The notes: generated from the sequence alone by a model not told the origin. A stretch of DNA of 64,000 bases from Muribaculaceae bacterium (GCA_023667015.1 JAMPAX010000001.1:616351-680350); one strand, 5' to 3'; counted from the stretch's first letter, positions 51,175 through 60,017 are shown. Numbers and translations: made by a program.

Positions 51175-53757
51175 ATGAATTTTAGATATACATTTATTTT
51201 AATCATTATAATTTTTTTTGCCGGGTCGGTATTTGCTGCTTCCGGCAATGACGCTCGTCAGGCTCTTGATTGGTTGTATCATTACATGCAATATCCGGAT
51301 AAGCTGACGTATTCTGAGGATTTCTTTGCTGATAATGTAAACGTTACAGTCCAAGCTAAGCGAGAGATGCCTTGGGGAGAGTATGTCCCCGCTAGCGTAT
51401 GGCGAAATTTTGTGCTTCCGTTAAGGGTTAATAACGAGACTCTTGACAATTTCAGAGTTGAGTATTATCCGATTCTTAGGGAGCGTGTGAAGGGTATGTC
51501 GATGAAGGAGGCTGCTCTGGAAGTAAATCATTGGTGTCACGAGATGGCAACTTATCAGTCTGCTGACCCTCGTACGTCTTCTCCGCTAAGTGTAATTTCC
51601 CAGTCTACGGGTCGTTGTGGCGAGGAGTCTACGTTATGTGTGGCTGCTCTGAGAGCTGTCGGCATTCCGGCCCGCCAGATTTATACTCCTCGCTGGGCTC
51701 ATACTGATGATAATCATGCCTGGGTTGAAGTGTGGGTCGATGGAAAATGGTGTTTTCTTGGTGCTTGCGAGCCGTCTCCGAATCTTAATATGGCGTGGTT
51801 TGGTCCATCTGCCTCCCGCGCTATGTTGATGACTACGGATGTATGTGGTAATTATATCGGTGAGGATGAAATCCTTGTAGAGAGTAATCTTTATACTACC
51901 ATCAATGTTACTCCGAATTATACTGATGCGCAAAATATCCATGTGTGTGTTGTAGATTCTACGGGATCTCCGGTAAGTGGTGCAAAAGTAGATTTCTGTA
52001 TCTATAACTATGCGGAATTTCACCCTGTAGCCACAAAGTATACCAATCCTCTTGGTAATGCTGATATTTTAGCCGGTCATGGCGATATGTTTGTTTGGGC
52101 TACCGATGGTTATAATTTTGGTTTTAAGAAAATCAATGCTGACTTTTCTTCTCCTTTGGAGTATAAAATTGTTTTAGATAAGAATTATAGTTGTTCTTTG
52201 GAGAAGAATATAGATATTATTACTCCCCGTTTAAATTATACTCCACCTATTGCAAGTCAAGCGGAATTGGACTGCTGTAATCAGCGTATTGCTCTGGAAG
52301 ACAGTATTAGATCTTCCCGCCTCGCTTCGCGTATGATTAAAGAGGACTCGATTGTTTCAATATTGTGCTCTTGGAAACTTGATGATAGCGTCATCGTACC
52401 ATTGTTGCTCAATGCTCGAAGTAATGGCCCAACTCTGTTTGAGTTCCTTAAGGAGCAGTCTCCTGATAATCGGGACTTAGCGTTGAGACTTCTGAGGACA
52501 TTAAATGATAAGGATCTTAGAGATATTTCAATCGATGTTTTGCGTGATTGTATGACCTTTGCTTCCGAATTGCAGAGTCAGCGGCGTGAAATTTCCGATG
52601 ATGTGGTTCAATATGTATTGTCACCCCGAGTAGAATGGGAGCATCTGCGTCCATATCGACGATTCTTTTCAGATAGTTTACCGGATTCCTTAATATTATC
52701 TTGGCAATCAGATCCTCAGAAGCTTGCTGAGTGGTGTGCCTCTGAGATTACCATAGATAAAGAGGGAAACTATAGCGAGTTGCGAATATCCCCGGAAATT
52801 GTGTGGAAAGGTCATCGTGCCGATTCCCGTTCGAGAGAGATCTTCTGTGTGGGGGTGCTCCGCTCTATTGGAGTGCCGGCTAAGTTTGACGAGGTTTCGC
52901 AGCGCGCTATGTATGCAGTAGATGACGAGTCCGCTTGGAAGTGGAATCCTCTTGATTTTTCAATGGGGAATAATGCTAATTCTGTTTTGCCAACAGTTAG
53001 AGTAGATTTCATCAATCAGGACAAATCGTCAAGAATAATTCCGACTTATTATACTCATTTTACTATCTCCAAAATTGTTGACGGTATTCCTAATCTTTTG
53101 GAATATCCTGACGGGACCTCGCTCGCTGACGGAAAACTCTCATTGGACCTTACCCCCGGTCAGTATATGTTGGTCACCGGTACACGTCTTGCAAGTGGCG
53201 ATGTGTTGTCTAATGTAAGGATTTTTAGGGTAAATTCGGCTGAAATAGATAATGCTGAGTCAATTGCAGTACAGATAGTTTTGCGTTCCGATTCTACAAA
53301 GTTTCAGGTAATTGGAAGTTTGAATGCCGAAAACTTGTATCATGATATCGTAGAAGATTCCGACAAATCATTGCTATCAACGGCAGGGCGTAATATGTAT
53401 GCCGTCATATTAGTAAAATCCGGCGATGAACCTTCCGCTCATATCCTCAACGATCTGGCCGTGGCCTCTAATTCTTCTACTGATATCTCGAATAAGGTAA
53501 TAGTATTATTCGAAAGTAAGGAAGATATCGGGAAGTTCAACAGGTCTATTATGGATTCACTGCCGGAAAATGTAGTATTGGGGATTGACAAAGAGAGCGC
53601 AAGCCGGAAGGAACTTGTGGAATCTCTGAATCTCACAGATGGCAGTCTACCAATAGCAATAGTAGCCGATTCCTTCAATAAGGTATATTTTGTATCGCAA
53701 GGATACACCATCAACCTGCCGGAGATTCTCACCCGAGCTTTTCACAGTGCAGACTGA
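51175..53757 (+). CDS. Exported transglutaminase-like protein with degenerate second domain
   Basis: This 860-residue protein has a signal peptide (residues 1-22). Residues about 110-200 form an intact transglutaminase-like domain with Cys148 (STGRCGEES), His181 (DNHAW) and Asp189 (VWVDG). A carboxypeptidase-regulatory-like beta domain follows (about 240-335). A second transglutaminase-like region (about 535-595) repeats the LRSIGVPAKF and SAWKWNP pattern, but Ser551 and Ser586 stand where Cys and His are expected. The end (about 745-860) resembles a thioredoxin fold without CxxC. I chose the ATG at 51175; an upstream GTG would translate the repeat. The substrate is unknown; it probably acts in the periplasm. 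Confidence 0.88.
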   Translation: MNFRYTFILIIIIFFAGSVFAASGNDARQALDWLYHYMQYPDKLTYSEDFFADNVNVTVQAKREMPWGEYVPASVWRNFVLPLRVNNETLDNFRVEYYPILRERVKGMSMKEAALEVNHWCHEMATYQSADPRTSSPLSVISQSTGRCGEESTLCVAALRAVGIPARQIYTPRWAHTDDNHAWVEVWVDGKWCFLGACEPSPNLNMAWFGPSASRAMLMTTDVCGNYIGEDEILVESNLYTTINVTPNYTDAQNIHVCVVDSTGSPVSGAKVDFCIYNYAEFHPVATKYTNPLGNADILAGHGDMFVWATDGYNFGFKKINADFSSPLEYKIVLDKNYSCSLEKNIDIITPRLNYTPPIASQAELDCCNQRIALEDSIRSSRLASRMIKEDSIVSILCSWKLDDSVIVPLLLNARSNGPTLFEFLKEQSPDNRDLALRLLRTLNDKDLRDISIDVLRDCMTFASELQSQRREISDDVVQYVLSPRVEWEHLRPYRRFFSDSLPDSLILSWQSDPQKLAEWCASEITIDKEGNYSELRISPEIVWKGHRADSRSREIFCVGVLRSIGVPAKFDEVSQRAMYAVDDESAWKWNPLDFSMGNNANSVLPTVRVDFINQDKSSRIIPTYYTHFTISKIVDGIPNLLEYPDGTSLADGKLSLDLTPGQYMLVTGTRLASGDVLSNVRIFRVNSAEIDNAESIAVQIVLRSDSTKFQVIGSLNAENLYHDIVEDSDKSLLSTAGRNMYAVILVKSGDEPSAHILNDLAVASNSSTDISNKVIVLFESKEDIGKFNRSIMDSLPENVVLGIDKESASRKELVESLNLTDGSLPIAIVADSFNKVYFVSQGYTINLPEILTRAFHSAD

Positions 53758-53763
53758 ATGAGG

Positions 53764-53794
53764 TTGTTGATTCAATTAAAATTTCGTAAATTTG
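53764..53794 (+). promoter_or_regulatory. Bacteroidota-type promoter of the S1/P1 nuclease gene
   Basis: TTG (53764-53766, with a second TTG at 53767) and TAAATTTG (53787-53794) stand 34 bases before the start codon. Confidence 0.65.
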
Positions 53795-53827
53795 CAGTAT
53801 AAATATTAATAACAATTCTTGATGATT

Positions 53828-54640
53828 ATGAAAATTAGTCAGATACTCGCTTTAGGCCTGTTAGCTCTTAGCTCTTCTTCTGCTTTTGGATGGGGACAAA
53901 AGGGGCATGATACTGTTGTAGCTATCGCTGAAAACCACTTTACAGACGCTACTCGCGCTGCTATTGATTCCTTGCTCGATGGTAAATCCCCTGTCTATTA
54001 CGCTAATTGGCTCGATAATGCCTCCCACACTCCTGAATATGCCTATTCTAAAACCTGGCACTATAAGAATATAGACGCCGACAAGACATATGAAAACGCC
54101 CCAAACATCAAGGAGGGGAATATAGTTCAAGCTATATACGAGCAAACTGCAGTTCTCCAAAATCCTAATGCTTCTAAGGATGAGAAGGCGCTCGCTCTTA
54201 AAATGATTGTTCATTTCCTGGGAGATATCCATCAGCCGATGCATATGGGGCATGCCTCTGACCTCGGTGGCAATAAGCATTACGTGAAGTATTTCCGTTC
54301 TGCTACTAATCTCCACACCGTGTGGGATTCCCGTCTCCCGGAGTCTGCCCACAAGTGGAGCTACTCTGAATGGGTCAACCAAATTGACCGTGCTACTCCC
54401 GATCAGGCCCTCCTTATCGTAAAGGGAGGAAATCCGGATTCTTGGGGTAAGGAGACTTATGAAATTTGCAAAAGAGTATATGAGACTACGCCCGTTGATA
54501 CTAACATTGAGTATGATTATATCTCTGACTGGACTCCTACTATTGAAAACCAGTTTTTGAAGGGTGGTCTGAGACTTGCAGACCTTCTTAATTCTATATT
54601 CGATCCGAATTATCAAGCTCTCAATTCTTTTGTAAAATAG
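53828..54640 (+). CDS. Exported S1/P1-type zinc nuclease
   Basis: This 270-residue protein has a signal peptide that, cut after residue 21, exposes Trp22 as the new N-terminus (WGQKGH). In S1/P1 nucleases this N-terminal Trp is a zinc ligand. Other ligands are visible in GQKGHD (His27), NWLDNASH, TWHYKNID, HFLGDIHQPMHMG and HTVWDS. The enzyme would cut single-stranded DNA or RNA outside the cytosol, possibly to feed on nucleic acids. I chose the ATG at 53828; ATG 53822 is also possible. Confidence 0.93.
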   Translation: MKISQILALGLLALSSSSAFGWGQKGHDTVVAIAENHFTDATRAAIDSLLDGKSPVYYANWLDNASHTPEYAYSKTWHYKNIDADKTYENAPNIKEGNIVQAIYEQTAVLQNPNASKDEKALALKMIVHFLGDIHQPMHMGHASDLGGNKHYVKYFRSATNLHTVWDSRLPESAHKWSYSEWVNQIDRATPDQALLIVKGGNPDSWGKETYEICKRVYETTPVDTNIEYDYISDWTPTIENQFLKGGLRLADLLNSIFDPNYQALNSFVK

Positions 54641-54649
54641 GGGTTTATA

Positions 54650-55150
54650 GTGGATTCGAAAAATTCTGAACTCCCGAAATTTCCCCCACTCAATCTTCCA
54701 AGGGCTGAGCTTAAGTTGCTGACGGAGGATGATAAAGTGAAGGTGTACGATTCTTTGCGGCGTAAGTACGTTGTTCTTACTCCGGAGGAGTACGTACGCC
54801 AGCATTTTGTCAATTGGCTGGTCTGCTATCTGCATTATCCGGCTTCTAATATTGCAAATGAGATGAGTATCCGTGTCAATGATACTCTCAAACGTTGCGA
54901 TACTGTTATCATCGATCGTAATGGTAGCCCTTTTTTCATCATCGAGTATAAGGCGCCGGGAGTCGTTGTCAATCAGCAAACGTTCGACCAGATTGTTCGC
55001 TACAATATGTCTCTGAAGGCTAAATATCTGATTGTATCCAACGGATTGCATCATTATTGTTGTATCATCGACTATAAAACTAATTCCTACCAGTTTATCC
55101 CTCGTGTCCCGGACTATCATGAATTGAAGTTTGGTAACGCACAAAACTGA
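54650..55150 (+). CDS. Stand-alone HsdR_N nuclease-domain protein
   Basis: This 166-residue protein matches the N-terminal domain of type I restriction HsdR proteins (HSDR_N_2). It has a complete PD-(D/E)xK core: Asp84 (RCDTVIID), Glu99 and Lys101 (FFIIEYKAP), plus a QxxxY motif (Gln114, Tyr118). There is no helicase domain and no HsdM or HsdS gene nearby, so it is not a classical restriction system. It starts at GTG 10 bases after the nuclease gene and ends one base before the PcrA-type helicase gene, which suggests joint expression. Confidence 0.88.
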   Translation: MDSKNSELPKFPPLNLPRAELKLLTEDDKVKVYDSLRRKYVVLTPEEYVRQHFVNWLVCYLHYPASNIANEMSIRVNDTLKRCDTVIIDRNGSPFFIIEYKAPGVVVNQQTFDQIVRYNMSLKAKYLIVSNGLHHYCCIIDYKTNSYQFIPRVPDYHELKFGNAQN

Positions 55151-55151
55151 T

Positions 55152-57536
55152 ATGGAATCTGAGTCGGAGTATTTTTCTGAGATGGACTCTAACTATAATT
55201 ATCTCGATCTCCTTAATCCTCAGCAACGCGATGCTGTGGTCTATAACGATGGACCACAACTGGTTATTGCCGGTGCCGGATCCGGTAAAACTCGTGTACT
55301 TACATATAAGATTGTTCATTTGTTGCGTACAGGAATTGAGCCGTGGCGCATCCTTGCATTGACTTTTACCAACAAGGCGGCTCGCGAGATGAAGGATAGG
55401 ATAATGCAAATCGTTGGTCCTAACGTTGCTTCTCGACTATGGGCGGGTACGTTCCATTCAATTTTTCTGAGAATTCTACGCCGCCATGCCGACAGATTAG
55501 GCTACTCGTCTAATTTTACCATCTACGATGCAAACGATTCGCGCTCTCTCATCAAGATGATAATTAAGGAAATGGAGCTCGATGAGAAGGTCTATAAGGT
55601 CTCTGTAGTGGCTTCTGCAATTTCCAACGCTAAGAATGCTCTTATTACTCCTGAAAGATACGCAGCGGATGCAGATATCCAGAAGGGTGACCGCAACTCC
55701 CGTCGTCCTCTCATCAGTACTATATATAAAAGATACTGTCAACGTTGCAAGATTTCTTCAGCTATGGATTTCGATGATATCCTGGTTAATATGAATATCT
55801 TGCTACGCGACAATCCCGATATCCTTGAATACTATCAAGATTTCTTCCGATATATTCTTGTTGATGAGTATCAAGATACCAATTTTGCCCAACATCTTAT
55901 AATCAATCAGCTAAGTGATAAACGTCGGAAGTTGTGTGTTGTTGGTGATGACGCTCAGAGTATCTATTCTTTCCGTGGCGCGAATATCTCAAATATACTG
56001 ACTCTCAATAAGCAATTCCCTGACCTGCAAATATTCAAGCTCGAACGGAATTATCGTTCTACCCAAAATATTGTAGATGCTTCCGGTAGCCTGATAGCTA
56101 AAAACGTGAAGCAGTTGCCCAAACAGGTATACAGTGAGAATGAAAAGGGAGATCCTATATTTGTCGTTAAGACTTATTCAGACATGGAGGAGGCTTTCCT
56201 TGTTGCCAACCGACTGAATGAGATTCGTCAATCTGCTCATGAGAGTTACGATGAGTTTGCTATTCTCTATCGTACGAATGCTCAGTCACGTATTCTTGAG
56301 GAGGCGCTGAGGAAGCGAAATATTCCTTATCGAATTTATGGTGGCCTATCTTTCTATCAGCGTAAGGAAATTAAGGATGCTATCAGCTATTTTAGGCTTA
56401 CTGTGAATCCTGACGATGATGAGGCTCTTCGCCGTATTATTAATTTTCCGGCCCGCGGTATTGGCGAAACGACTATGAAGAAGCTGACAGCAGCTGCTTC
56501 GGAGGCTAATGTCAGCATATGGACTGTCGTCAATAATCCGGAGGAATATAAGGTCAATATAAATAAGGGTACTATCGGCAAGTTGAATGCCTTCTCTCAG
56601 ATGATTAAGGCATTTATTGCTGACAATAATACCTCTAATAATGCTTACCAGACAGGTCAACTTATTATCAATCGTACCGGCCTGCTGTCAAGTCTTGCTC
56701 ATGATAATACTCCGGAAAGTATCAGCAAGCAGGAAAACTTGTCGGAGTTGCTTGCCGGTCTTAAGGAGTTTGTTGAGTTACGTCTCGAATCAGGCGAGGA
56801 TGATTTGAGTATGTCAAGTTTCTTGTCGGAGGTTTCGTTAGCTACTGACCAGGATGAGACTGAAAAGGATAATGGACCTAAGGTAAATCTTATGACGGTA
56901 CATGCCTCTAAGGGTCTTGAATTTAATAATATCTTCATCGTAGGAGTAGAGGAGGAGTTGTTTCCGTCGGCAATGTCTATGGACTCTGAGTTGGGTGTAG
57001 AAGAGGAAAGACGCCTTCTCTATGTGGCTATCACTCGTGCCCGTAAGCGATGTGTCATCACTTATTCCGGCACTCGCTTTAGAAATGGACAGACTGTTTT
57101 TAGCCGTCCTTCGCGGTTCCTTCGGGATATTGATAAGAAGTATCTTAACTATACCTCGTCGATGGAGATGGAGTTTGACAGTCCTTCGTCTTCTTCCCGT
57201 ATTATGGGAGCGGTCAATAATTATTCTCGGTCAATGCTTGAGTCTCCCTCTTTGGGCAGCGATAATAATTTCTCCGGCATAAGTAGCAGCTCGCGAAATG
57301 CCCGCCGTCAAGGCGGTCTGGGACCCACTGTTGATACTACTACTGCTCAAGAAATATCTTCGGCTCTTGATGGTACCATCACTCAGGGCACCCGTATCAA
57401 CCACGGTAGATTCGGTGTGGGTATTGTCCGTAAGATTGAGGTTGCCGGCGAGAGTGAGGTCCTTACTGTGGACTTTGCTTCTGTCGGAATCAAGCGTTTG
57501 TTGTTAAAATATGCTAAATTTACTATTTTGCCATGA
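55152..57536 (+). CDS. pcrA: UvrD/PcrA-type DNA helicase
   Basis: This 794-residue superfamily 1A helicase unwinds DNA 3' to 5' in repair and replication restart. It has the Q motif LLNPQQRDAV, Walker A GAGSGKTR, Walker B DEYQDTN, motif III GDDAQSIYSFRGA, motif IV YRS, motif V TVHASKGLEF and motif VI YVAITRARK, plus a C-terminal Tudor-like domain (RINHGRFGVGIV). I chose the ATG at 55152, just after the stop of the preceding gene. Its stop overlaps the nspC start (ATGA), so those genes are coupled. Confidence 0.94.
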   Translation: MESESEYFSEMDSNYNYLDLLNPQQRDAVVYNDGPQLVIAGAGSGKTRVLTYKIVHLLRTGIEPWRILALTFTNKAAREMKDRIMQIVGPNVASRLWAGTFHSIFLRILRRHADRLGYSSNFTIYDANDSRSLIKMIIKEMELDEKVYKVSVVASAISNAKNALITPERYAADADIQKGDRNSRRPLISTIYKRYCQRCKISSAMDFDDILVNMNILLRDNPDILEYYQDFFRYILVDEYQDTNFAQHLIINQLSDKRRKLCVVGDDAQSIYSFRGANISNILTLNKQFPDLQIFKLERNYRSTQNIVDASGSLIAKNVKQLPKQVYSENEKGDPIFVVKTYSDMEEAFLVANRLNEIRQSAHESYDEFAILYRTNAQSRILEEALRKRNIPYRIYGGLSFYQRKEIKDAISYFRLTVNPDDDEALRRIINFPARGIGETTMKKLTAAASEANVSIWTVVNNPEEYKVNINKGTIGKLNAFSQMIKAFIADNNTSNNAYQTGQLIINRTGLLSSLAHDNTPESISKQENLSELLAGLKEFVELRLESGEDDLSMSSFLSEVSLATDQDETEKDNGPKVNLMTVHASKGLEFNNIFIVGVEEELFPSAMSMDSELGVEEERRLLYVAITRARKRCVITYSGTRFRNGQTVFSRPSRFLRDIDKKYLNYTSSMEMEFDSPSSSSRIMGAVNNYSRSMLESPSLGSDNNFSGISSSSRNARRQGGLGPTVDTTTAQEISSALDGTITQGTRINHGRFGVGIVRKIEVAGESEVLTVDFASVGIKRLLLKYAKFTILP

Positions 57537-58687
57537 CTTTGCAGACTCCATACTATATCGTTTATGAGGAAAAACTCCGTCGCAATTTGGAGTTGATAAA
57601 GAGGGTAGAGTTTCTCGCAGGAGTAAAGATTATTATGGCTTTTAAGGCTAATGCTCTTTGGAAGACTTTCCCAATTATTTCTGAGTATATCAGTGCCTCT
57701 ACTGCCAGTTCGCTCAATGAGATGAAGCTTTCGCTGGAATATCTTGGCAATGACGTTCATGCCTATTGTCCTGTGTATACTGATACTACTTTCCCGGATT
57801 TTCTCGCCGGCTGTTCTCATATCACCTTCAATTCTCTTTCTCAGTTCAATAAATTCTATCCGCAGATTGAGGAGCATAATAAATTTGTAGCTTCGAATGG
57901 AGGGATGAGGGTGTCAGCAGGTTTGCGTGTTAATCCCCATTGTAGCATTGTGGAGACTGATATTTATAATCCATGTCTGCCGGGTTCTCGCTTTGGCGTG
58001 GAGGCTGACACTCTTGGCGACAAGTTGCCGGAGGGTATTGAGGGTCTCCATTTCCACGCTCTTTGTGAGAGTGATTCGCATGATTTGGAAAAGCTGCTCA
58101 ATGCTTTTGAGGAGCAATTCGGGAGGTATATTCCCGATTTGAAGTGGATCAATATGGGAGGTGGTCATCTGATGACTCGTAAGGGTTACGATATTGACCA
58201 TCTTGTGAAATTACTTAAGGATTTCAGCAGTCGTTATCCGGGAGTTCAGCTTATTATGGAGCCGGGATCGGCTTTTACTTGGCAGACGGGTGACTTGGTG
58301 ACATGTGTCCTCGATGTTGTTGAAAATGCCGGTATCAGAACGGCAATCATCGATGCTTCATTTGCCTGCCACATGCCTGATTGTCTTGAAATGCCTTATA
58401 GGCCGGCAATTACTGAGTCTCTGCCGGATGATGATACCTCCGGGTATGCATATCGTCTTGGTGGCAATTCGTGTCTTAGCGGAGACTATGTCGGCGACTG
58501 GCGATTCGCCAAGCCTCTCAAAGCCGGCGATAAGCTGACACTGCTCGATATGAACCATTATACTACGGTAAAGACCAACATGTTTAATGGTATCCAGCAT
58601 CCTTCAATATGGTTGCAACCCCTCTCCGGCACTCCGCGTCTGTTAAGGGAATATACCTACGAAGACTATCGCGAGCGTATGGACTAA
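57533..58687 (+). CDS. nspC: Carboxynorspermidine decarboxylase
   Basis: NspC removes CO2 from carboxynorspermidine or carboxyspermidine in the alternative polyamine pathway. The 384-residue alanine-racemase-fold enzyme has the PLP lysine Lys38 (MAFKANALW), the HFHALCES and NMGGGHLMTRKGYD segments and the C-terminal Cys in GGNSCLSGD. The partner carboxyspermidine dehydrogenase is not in this window. Its start overlaps pcrA by 4 bases, an odd partner for a polyamine enzyme. Confidence 0.94.
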   Translation: MTLQTPYYIVYEEKLRRNLELIKRVEFLAGVKIIMAFKANALWKTFPIISEYISASTASSLNEMKLSLEYLGNDVHAYCPVYTDTTFPDFLAGCSHITFNSLSQFNKFYPQIEEHNKFVASNGGMRVSAGLRVNPHCSIVETDIYNPCLPGSRFGVEADTLGDKLPEGIEGLHFHALCESDSHDLEKLLNAFEEQFGRYIPDLKWINMGGGHLMTRKGYDIDHLVKLLKDFSSRYPGVQLIMEPGSAFTWQTGDLVTCVLDVVENAGIRTAIIDASFACHMPDCLEMPYRPAITESLPDDDTSGYAYRLGGNSCLSGDYVGDWRFAKPLKAGDKLTLLDMNHYTTVKTNMFNGIQHPSIWLQPLSGTPRLLREYTYEDYRERMD

Positions 58688-58750
58688 GTATGATTTAGTC
58701 GAATCAATTATTAGGTAACTACTCAGCCCTGACAAATCATACAACAATTG

Positions 58751-58823
58751 GGATGCACCAGGGTGCATCCTCCAATAAAAGCTTAGGAATCAAGTTAAAC
58801 GGATGCACCGTGGTGCTGCATCC
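58751..58823. repeat. Pair of GGATGCACC palindromic repeats
   Basis: 58751-58770 is a near-perfect palindrome with arms GGATGCACC and GGTGCATCC; 58801-58823 is an imperfect copy. They belong to the same family as the copies at 1462-1524 and 27298-27361. Apart from these, 58688-58845 shows nothing that I recognise. Confidence 0.75.
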
Positions 58824-58845
58824 CTACATTGAGGATCCGGTGAGT

Positions 58846-59208
58846 ATGTGGCGTATGATGTATAGTGATTTAACGAAATATATTGGTAGGTTTGAATCAT
58901 TGGTGATAAATCCAATTTTAAGAAATTGGATGTTTATTATTGCATTGATTTTCTACTGTATACAGCCTGCATTTAAATATTGTAGCGTAAATGGATACCC
59001 GTTAAAGCCTTTCTTAATTTACGACTTCTTCCTCTCGTTTCTTGTAGTATATATTATTTGTTTAGTCTCTGATTTACTGAAGTGCAGGGTAATTCTTGTC
59101 GTTGCAACGTCTGTATTTGCTCTGGTATCTGCTTTTCTGTTGATGTTCCATCTGTTAATAATCTTATATAATTATGGAAAAGATAGCAAGTTTTACTATA
59201 AATCATGA
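58846..59208 (+). CDS. Possible small membrane protein or gene remnant
   Basis: From the ATG at 58846 this frame encodes 120 residues with three likely membrane helices (about 29-46, 54-78 and 80-105) and a polar end. The DNA is visibly richer in A and T than its neighbours. The helix pattern recalls the N-terminal membrane part of sulfatase-type lipid phosphotransferases, but no catalytic domain follows, so it may be a truncated remnant. Its end overlaps luxS by 35 bases. A longer start at 58753 would lie inside a palindromic repeat and is unlikely. Confidence 0.4.
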   Translation: MWRMMYSDLTKYIGRFESLVINPILRNWMFIIALIFYCIQPAFKYCSVNGYPLKPFLIYDFFLSFLVVYIICLVSDLLKCRVILVVATSVFALVSAFLLMFHLLIILYNYGKDSKFYYKS

Positions 59209-59647
59209 AGTTCTTGACCCGGGTATTTATGTCAGTCGCAAGGATGTTACTCCCGCCGGCGATTGTATCACCACTTTTGACATCCGCATGACCCGTCCAA
59301 ACCGTGAGGCTGCCCTAACCCCTGAAGCTCTACATGCTATGGAACATTTGATAGCTACTTTCCTAAGGAATCATCCGGTGTGGAAGGAGAAAGTAGTCTA
59401 TTGGGGGCCTATGGGCTGTTGCACAGGAAATTATCTACTTATGCAAGGCGACCTCAAAAGTGAGAATATTGTAGACCTCATTCGAGAGGCGATGACATTT
59501 GTCGCAGAATTTGAAGGAGAGATACCAGGAGCTACCCCTCGTGACTGCGGCAATTACTCATACATGGATCTTCGGGAAGCCAAGGCAGCTGCAAAAAAAT
59601 TTCTATCCGAAGACCTAACCAACCCCATACTGACCTACCCGGTATAG
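59174..59647 (+). CDS. luxS: S-ribosylhomocysteine lyase
   Basis: LuxS splits S-ribosylhomocysteine into homocysteine and the AI-2 precursor DPD. The 157-residue protein has the metal ligands His54, His58 (HAMEH) and Cys125 (RDCGNYS), Glu57 as base, and the catalytic loop GPMGCCTGNY, where the Arg that usually follows the catalytic Cys is a second Cys. It overlaps the preceding membrane ORF by 35 bases and has no recognised promoter directly upstream. Confidence 0.95.
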   Translation: MEKIASFTINHEVLDPGIYVSRKDVTPAGDCITTFDIRMTRPNREAALTPEALHAMEHLIATFLRNHPVWKEKVVYWGPMGCCTGNYLLMQGDLKSENIVDLIREAMTFVAEFEGEIPGATPRDCGNYSYMDLREAKAAAKKFLSEDLTNPILTYPV

Positions 59648-59725
59648 TTCACAGTATCACATTGTTCGACTGTGTAATTATTTGTATCATTATTAGAGGC
59701 GTCCCGCTTGTGCTATTAAATAAAA

Positions 59726-59757
59726 ATCGTCTCTCTATTTGCTTAGAGAGACGATAC
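59726..59757 (-). terminator. Terminator after the small minus-strand gene
   Basis: ATCGTCTCTCT and its complement AGAGAGACGAT form a stem with an eight-base loop, and a T-rich stretch follows on the minus strand. It would end transcription of the 52-residue gene; it also lies after luxS on the plus strand. Confidence 0.75.
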
Positions 59758-59788
59758 TTAACAAGCTTGGTATTTCAGCCTTAGGCTT

Positions 59789-59947
59789 TTATTCCTTGCG
59801 TTCCTTGATGGCTTTGTGGACTCTGTGTACTTCGTCCACCAACAAAAAGGCGGCCGCTACGGATGCAGCATGCAGGGCCAGTTTGATAATCTTGAAACAA
59901 AGCTTTTCAGCATGATGCTTGTTGCAATGATGGTGTGTCAATTCCAT
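59789..59947 (-). CDS. Small 52-residue membrane-associated protein
   Basis: This small gene starts MELTHHHCNKHHAEKLC, has one short hydrophobic helix (ALHAASVAAAFLLV) and ends with charged DEVHRVHKAIKERKE. The His/Cys-rich N-terminus could bind metal. I recall similar tiny helix-plus-charged-tail proteins in other Bacteroidales, but without a known function. A terminator follows at 59726-59757, which supports a real transcript. The longer upstream frame to 60160 would run through the lipA promoter and is not believable. Confidence 0.6.
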   Translation of the reverse strand: MELTHHHCNKHHAEKLCFKIIKLALHAASVAAAFLLVDEVHRVHKAIKERKE

Positions 59948-60017
59948 AGTGATGTAAATTAAGAGTGTTTTGTGTGTTTCTTTTTCATCTTTATTAACGC
60001 ATGAATATCCCTTTAAG

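Noticed and set aside
53861-55144. Open frame of 427 codons on the minus strand opposite the nuclease and HsdR_N genes
   Set aside because: Both plus-strand genes have complete active-site motifs; the opposite frame shows no family signature and spans a gene boundary.
54650-57536. Type I restriction-modification system
   Set aside because: Only an HsdR_N domain is present; the helicase is a PcrA-type enzyme and there is no HsdM or HsdS gene.
58753-58845. Upstream extension of the membrane ORF before luxS
   Set aside because: The first 31 codons consist of the two palindromic repeats and the sequence between them.
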